A stretch of 9,791 nt of DNA from Chitinophagaceae bacterium (GTDB lineage Bacteria; Bacteroidota; Bacteroidia; Chitinophagales; Chitinophagaceae). A program made the translations under genes and the position numbers. The stretch covers positions 16,130-25,920 of the forward strand of contig VIKJ01000034.1 in the NCBI GenBank assembly GCA_008080615.1, read 5' to 3'. Below the pieces are notes generated by a model. The model was not told where the DNA came from, searched no databases, and saw nothing but the letters and a program-made list of their open reading frames with translations. Of the stretch, positions 6,557-9,791 are shown piece after piece. Within the stretch, counting starts at the first letter, position 1. Each line of letters opens with the position of its first letter.

Positions 6557-7336
6557 ATGACCTTCAATACTTTAACCACTTCATTAAGTGATGGAATATT
6601 TATCGTAACTATTAATCGCCCCGACAAACTAAACGCATTAAATATGGCTGTTTTTGCAGAGCTGAATTTGGTATTGGATGAAATAACCAGCAATGCCGCC
6701 ATTCAATCGGTAATCATTACTGGTGCAGGATCTAAAGCATTTGTAGCAGGCGCAGACATTAGTGAGTTCAGTACATTTAGTAAGGAAGCGGCTATGCAAT
6801 TATCTGCAGCTGGTCAGGCTACTTTTTTCAGAATTGAGAATTGTACTAAGCCCATTGTTGCAGCTGTAAATGGTTTCGCTTTAGGTGGTGGTTGCGAACT
6901 GGCTATGAGTTGTCATTTTAGAATTGCAGCCGATAACGCCAAATTTGGTCAGCCCGAAGTAAATCTTGGATTGATTCCTGGTTATGGTGGTACGCAAAGA
7001 TTGGTTCAACTAATTGGGAAAGGTCGTGCCATGGAATTACTCATGAGCGCTGGTATGATTGATGCAAATACTGCATTACAATATGGCTTAGTAAACTATA
7101 CCGTACCTGCTGCCGAATTAATGGATAAAGCAAAAGCTGTTCTTACCATCATTAATAGTAAAGCGCCTCTTGCTATTGCAGCCTGTATACGCAGTGCCAA
7201 TGCAGTTTTCAATGAAAATGTAGATGGCTATGCAGTTGAAGTTGCCGCTTTTGGCGATAGCTTTGATACAGCCGATATGAAAGAAGGTACCACTGCTTTT
7301 TTAGAAAAAAGAAAAGCCATTTTTACTGGAAAATAA
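6557..7336 (+). CDS. Enoyl-CoA hydratase (crotonase family)
   Basis: This 259-residue protein is a full-length crotonase, which adds water across the double bond of 2-enoyl-CoA in fatty-acid or amino-acid breakdown. The oxyanion-hole blocks are AFVAGADISEF (61-71) and GFALGGGCELA (106-116). Both glutamates needed for hydratase activity are present: E114 in GGGCEL and E134 in FGQPEVNLGLIPGYGGTQRL. This favours true hydratase activity over isomerase or hydrolase variants. It lies 41 bases after the mutase subunit and 12 bases before fumarase on the same strand, consistent with one transcript. The gene context suggests short-chain acyl-CoA turnover feeding the TCA cycle. The reading frame is intact. 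Confidence 0.95.
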   Translation: MTFNTLTTSLSDGIFIVTINRPDKLNALNMAVFAELNLVLDEITSNAAIQSVIITGAGSKAFVAGADISEFSTFSKEAAMQLSAAGQATFFRIENCTKPIVAAVNGFALGGGCELAMSCHFRIAADNAKFGQPEVNLGLIPGYGGTQRLVQLIGKGRAMELLMSAGMIDANTALQYGLVNYTVPAAELMDKAKAVLTIINSKAPLAIAACIRSANAVFNENVDGYAVEVAAFGDSFDTADMKEGTTAFLEKRKAIFTGK

Positions 7337-7348
7337 ACCACCAATTAT

Positions 7349-8779
7349 ATGGAATTTAGAATAGAAAAAGACACCATGGGCGAAGTGAAAGTTCCTGCCC
7401 ATGTTTACTGGGGTGCACAAACACAACGCAGTATCGAGAACTTTAAGATTGCGCAAGACATCAACAAAATGCCTAAAGAAATTATTGAAGCTTTTGCTTA
7501 CTTAAAAAAAGCAGCTGCTTTAATAAATTTAGATGCAGGTGTTTTACCAGCAGAAAAAGCTGAATTGATTGGCACTGTTTGCGATGAAATTTTAGCAGGA
7601 AAATTGAATGATCAGTTTCCGTTGGTTGTATGGCAAACAGGTAGTGGTACGCAAAGCAATATGAATGTAAATGAAGTGGTAGCGTATCGCGGTCATGTAA
7701 TTAAAGGAGGATCACTAAACGATAAAGACAAATTTTTACATCCCAATGATGATGTAAATAAATCTCAAAGTTCTAATGATACATTTCCTACTGCAATGCA
7801 TATTGCAGCTTATAAAATTTTATTAGAAACTACTATTCCCGGAATTGAAAAATTAAGAGATACACTGGCTGCTAAAAGCAAGGCTTTTATGCAAGTAGTT
7901 AAAATTGGTCGTACCCATTTTATGGATGCAACTCCTTTAACAGTGGGCCAAGAAATTAGTGGTTATGTAGCTCAACTAAATCATGGATTAAAAGCCATCA
8001 AAAATACCCTTAGCCATTTAAGTGAATTGGCTTTAGGCGGCACTGCAGTGGGCACAGGCATCAATACACCAAAAGGATATGATGTAAATGTGGCCAAACA
8101 TATTGCTACCCTTACTGGCTTGCCCTTTGTTACTGCTGAAAATAAATTTGAAGCACTTGCAGCACACGATGCTATTGTTGAAGCGCATGGTGCATTAAAA
8201 ACAGTAGCTGTTAGCTTGATGAAAATTGCGAATGATATTCGTATGCTTTCTTCTGGCCCTCGCAGTGGTATTGGTGAATTATTTATCCCTGATAATGAAC
8301 CTGGTTCTTCTATCATGCCGGGTAAAGTAAACCCTACCCAATGTGAAGCTTTAACCATGATTGCTGCACAAGTTATGGGCAATGATGTAGCCATTAATAT
8401 TGGTGGTTCAATGGGGCATTTTGAATTGAATGTATTTAAACCTGTAATGATTTATAATTTCTTACACAGTGCACGTTTAATTGGAGATGGTTGTGTAAGC
8501 TTTAATGATAAATGTGCTGTTGGTATTGAACCAATTGAAGCCAATATTAAAAAGCATGTAGACAATAGCCTAATGCTTGTAACTGCTTTGAATACCAAGA
8601 TTGGATATTATAAAGCTGCTGAAATTGCACAGAAAGCGCATAAAGAACATACTACCTTATTGAATAATTTTCTGAAAAGGCCTCGATTTTATCGGGGTCT
8701 TTTTTTATGCATAATTCAATCTGAATCATTTACCAAAGATGTCTATTACAACATTAACAAACGGGTTATATACAAATGA
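7349..8779 (+). CDS. fumC: Fumarase class II with replaced C-terminus
   Basis: The first 437 residues are a canonical class II fumarate hydratase, which interconverts fumarate and malate as a homotetramer in the TCA cycle. Seen in order are WQTGSGTQSNMNVNEV (95-110), HPNDDVNKSQSSNDTFPTAMH (131-151), GRTHFMDATP (187-196, H190) and the signature GSSIMPGKVNP (319-329, S320). Homology stops after HKEHTTL (431-437, ends near 8659). The roughly 25 to 30 residues that normally follow, carrying an LGY...FD.WV.PE.M pattern, are missing. The last 39 codons instead read through a terminator hairpin (8675-8706) and a repeat, so they are not native coding sequence. I find no trace of the lost tail in any frame up to 9260. 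A deletion that joined the gene to its own terminator is the simplest reading. Whether the enzyme still folds is unknown. Confidence 0.92.
   Translation: MEFRIEKDTMGEVKVPAHVYWGAQTQRSIENFKIAQDINKMPKEIIEAFAYLKKAAALINLDAGVLPAEKAELIGTVCDEILAGKLNDQFPLVVWQTGSGTQSNMNVNEVVAYRGHVIKGGSLNDKDKFLHPNDDVNKSQSSNDTFPTAMHIAAYKILLETTIPGIEKLRDTLAAKSKAFMQVVKIGRTHFMDATPLTVGQEISGYVAQLNHGLKAIKNTLSHLSELALGGTAVGTGINTPKGYDVNVAKHIATLTGLPFVTAENKFEALAAHDAIVEAHGALKTVAVSLMKIANDIRMLSSGPRSGIGELFIPDNEPGSSIMPGKVNPTQCEALTMIAAQVMGNDVAINIGGSMGHFELNVFKPVMIYNFLHSARLIGDGCVSFNDKCAVGIEPIEANIKKHVDNSLMLVTALNTKIGYYKAAEIAQKAHKEHTTLLNNFLKRPRFYRGLFLCIIQSESFTKDVYYNINKRVIYK
8675..8706 (+). terminator. Intrinsic terminator inside the fumC frame
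   Basis: GGCCTCGAT (8679-8687) pairs with ATCGGGGTC (8691-8699) around TTT, with two G-T pairs and extra A-T pairs below. Seven T run from 8700 to 8706. The stop codon of the fumC frame lies 73 bases beyond, which is abnormal and supports loss of the true gene end. Confidence 0.8.
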
Positions 8780-8802
8780 TTCAATCCGAATCATTTGCCC
8801 AA
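8714..8802. repeat. Pair of palindromic direct repeats
   Basis: Two near-identical 23-24 base copies (8714-8736 and 8779-8802) share ATTCAATcyGAATCATTT and lie 65 bases apart. The second is the core of a perfect 10-bp inverted repeat, CAAATGATTC and GAATCATTTG around AATCC (8773-8797). The first has only a partial left arm. The size and symmetry resemble a dimeric protein site such as an operator or tyrosine-recombinase core, but no such protein is nearby. Function unknown. Confidence 0.6.
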
Positions 8803-8810
8803 CGGGTCTG

Positions 8811-8933
8811 CTTAAAAATTACGGAAGATTGATCGGTTCCGCTACAATGAAAGAACTCGCCCCGATACTCGGGGCTCAAACAGCTTTCATTGTTGACGCT
8901 TCACCAATCAATCTTCTATTCGTAATTTTTAAG
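8811..8933. repeat. 123-base multi-segment inverted repeat
   Basis: The two halves fold back in five or six separate helices. CTTAAAAATTACG (8811-8823) pairs with 8921-8933 over 13 bp. GAAGATTGAT (8824-8833) pairs with 8907-8916 over 10 bp. GGT and GC pair in the middle. CAATGAAAG (8845-8853) pairs with 8884-8892, and GCCCCGA (8859-8865) pairs with 8869-8875 around a TAC loop. Internal loops are small and asymmetric, as in a structured RNA or a MITE/REP-like element. A 75-codon frame (8739-8966) crosses it, but it resembles nothing and follows the palindrome, so I do not call it a gene. Confidence 0.75.
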
Positions 8934-8995
8934 AGGCCCCTTATGAGCAAAATAATTCAGTCTTGAATACTGTAGACGAAAATGCAAAATAGAAT

Positions 8996-9221
8996 TAGCG
9001 GAAAGATTGAATATAATATTAAAAGCAAATAAGCAAATTTGAGCCTTTTCAAAATTGCAGCTTGCAGTATTATTAAGTATAACAATTTATAAAAGCTGCA
9101 ATTAGTGGTAGAGAAAAGTTTGAATATAATTTTAAAGCAAATAAGCAAATTTGAGCCTTTTCAAAATTGTAGCTTGCAGTATTATTAAATATAACAACTT
9201 ACAAAAGCTGCAATTTTGGGG
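8996..9221. repeat. Two tandem copies of a 113-base unit
   Basis: Unit 1 spans about 8996-9108 and unit 2 about 9109-9221. The start of a third copy (TAGCGAAAAATTTG) follows at 9222. The units are highly similar with scattered substitutions and one small indel, so the duplication is not brand new. Each unit carries an 11-bp stem, AATTGCAGCTT with AAGCTGCAATT (9053-9063 with 9093-9103 in unit 1). In unit 2 a C-to-T change turns one pair into G-T and keeps the stem. There is no coding potential in either strand. It lies between the convergent fumC and amidohydrolase genes. Confidence 0.8.
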
Positions 9222-9260
9222 TAGCGAAAAATTTGCTTAAATGGTTTTATCAAAAAAATT

Positions 9261-9791
9261 CTAATGCACTTTTTTTCCGCCGATAAATGTGGCAGTAACT
9301 TTGGTATTAAGAATAGCAGTTTCTTCTACTTTCATGAGGTCTTTATCAAGCAAAATAAAATCTGCTTTTTTGCCCACTTCTAAACTACCTACTTCTTTTT
9401 CTAAGAAGCCTGCTTTTGCAGCCCAGATAGTCATTCCACGAATGGTTTCTTCACGCGATAGTGCATTCTCCATTTGAAATCCATTGGCAGGAAATCCTTG
9501 TGCATCTTTGCGAACAACAGCAGCCAAGAATGTTTTGAAAGGAGAAATATCTTCTACAGGAAAATCAGTACCCAAAGGCATCCAACCATTTTGTTTTAAT
9601 AATTGCTTGTACGCATACGCACCCTTCATGCGTTCTGCACCTAATCTTGCTTCTGCCCAATACATATCACTAGTACCATGAGTAGGTTGCACAGAAGGTA
9701 CAATAGAAGCTGAACCAAATAAATTAAAATCGTTTACATCTACAATTTGCGCATGCTCAATTCTCCATCGTTTATCGTTGGTTGTTTTTAA
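9261..9791 (-). CDS. Amidohydrolase (Amidohydro_3/YtcJ-like), 3' part
   Basis: The last 176 codons are present; the frame stays open to the right edge, so the start is outside. A GTG at 9690-9692 is internal, because family-conserved sequence continues upstream of it. The visible part begins near RWRIEHAQIV (conserved His), then ASIVPSVQPTHGTSDM and PLGTDFPVE, in which the aspartate is the likely metal ligand of the TIM-barrel site. It closes with the beta-sandwich segment VGKKADFILLDKDL. These are features of the metal-dependent amidohydrolase family 3, which cleaves amide or ester bonds of unidentified substrates. Many Bacteroidota homologues carry a signal peptide or lipobox, which cannot be checked here. 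The gene converges on fumC. No terminator of its own is obvious; the first bases after the stop are A-rich on the plus strand (T-rich on the minus strand). Confidence 0.92.
   Translation of the reverse strand, partial: LKTTNDKRWRIEHAQIVDVNDFNLFGSASIVPSVQPTHGTSDMYWAEARLGAERMKGAYAYKQLLKQNGWMPLGTDFPVEDISPFKTFLAAVVRKDAQGFPANGFQMENALSREETIRGMTIWAAKAGFLEKEVGSLEVGKKADFILLDKDLMKVEETAILNTKVTATFIGGKKVH

Noticed and set aside
7981..8394. 137-codon minus-strand frame
   Set aside because: It is antisense to the most conserved part of fumC and has no recognisable domain.
8739..8966. 75-codon plus-strand frame
   Set aside because: It runs across the large inverted repeat and overlaps the end of the fumC frame, resembles no family I know, and has no promoter or initiation signal.
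8996..9237. CRISPR array
   Set aside because: The repeating unit is about 113 bases in only two full copies, with no short repeat and unique spacer pattern and no cas genes.
8707..9260. Remnant of the missing fumC tail or of a transposase
   Set aside because: I looked for LGY, FDxWV and PExM-type codons and for transposase-like frames on both strands and found none.

Overview
The window looks like a Bacteroidota chromosome, probably from the Chitinophagaceae or a relative. This rests on four things: AT-rich DNA, TAnnTTTG-type -7 promoter boxes a few bases from start codons with no clear Shine-Dalgarno sequences, a deacetylase with the N-terminus typical of that phylum, and a DUF6569/ARPP-1 protein. 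No organism name can be fixed from the sequence alone. Most of the window is housekeeping and central metabolism. I see no phage, CRISPR array or intact transposase.

Layout. Positions 1-244 hold the 5' end of an AAA-type ATPase on the minus strand. Positions 245-552 are non-coding and end in a cluster of nested inverted repeats just downstream of a minus-strand tRNA-Ser(GGA) (553-639). Three more minus-strand genes follow: a TatD-family nuclease (692-1468), a polysaccharide deacetylase (1813-2445) and a secreted DUF6569 protein (2470-3414). A bidirectional terminator separates the first two. Glutamyl-tRNA synthetase (3481-5016) is divergent from the DUF6569 gene and converges on an aldo/keto reductase (5068-6063, minus).

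A plus-strand cluster starts at 6122: a small B12-binding acyl-CoA mutase subunit, an enoyl-CoA hydratase and fumarase class II. Propionate/branched-chain acyl-CoA metabolism and the TCA cycle meet here, so co-expression makes sense. Two of the three genes look damaged. The mutase subunit is frameshifted by what appears to be a 14-base deletion. Fumarase loses its conserved C-terminal tail, and its reading frame runs straight through a terminator hairpin.

Downstream of fumarase, 8707-9260 has no convincing gene but is densely structured. It holds a pair of palindromic direct repeats, a 123-base multi-segment inverted repeat, and two tandem copies of a 113-base unit in which a stem is kept through a C-to-T change. 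The window ends with the 3' part of an Amidohydro_3/YtcJ-like amidohydrolase on the minus strand (9261-9791). The best candidates for something undescribed are this repeat block and the palindrome cluster beside tRNA-Ser. Neither can be given a function from sequence alone.
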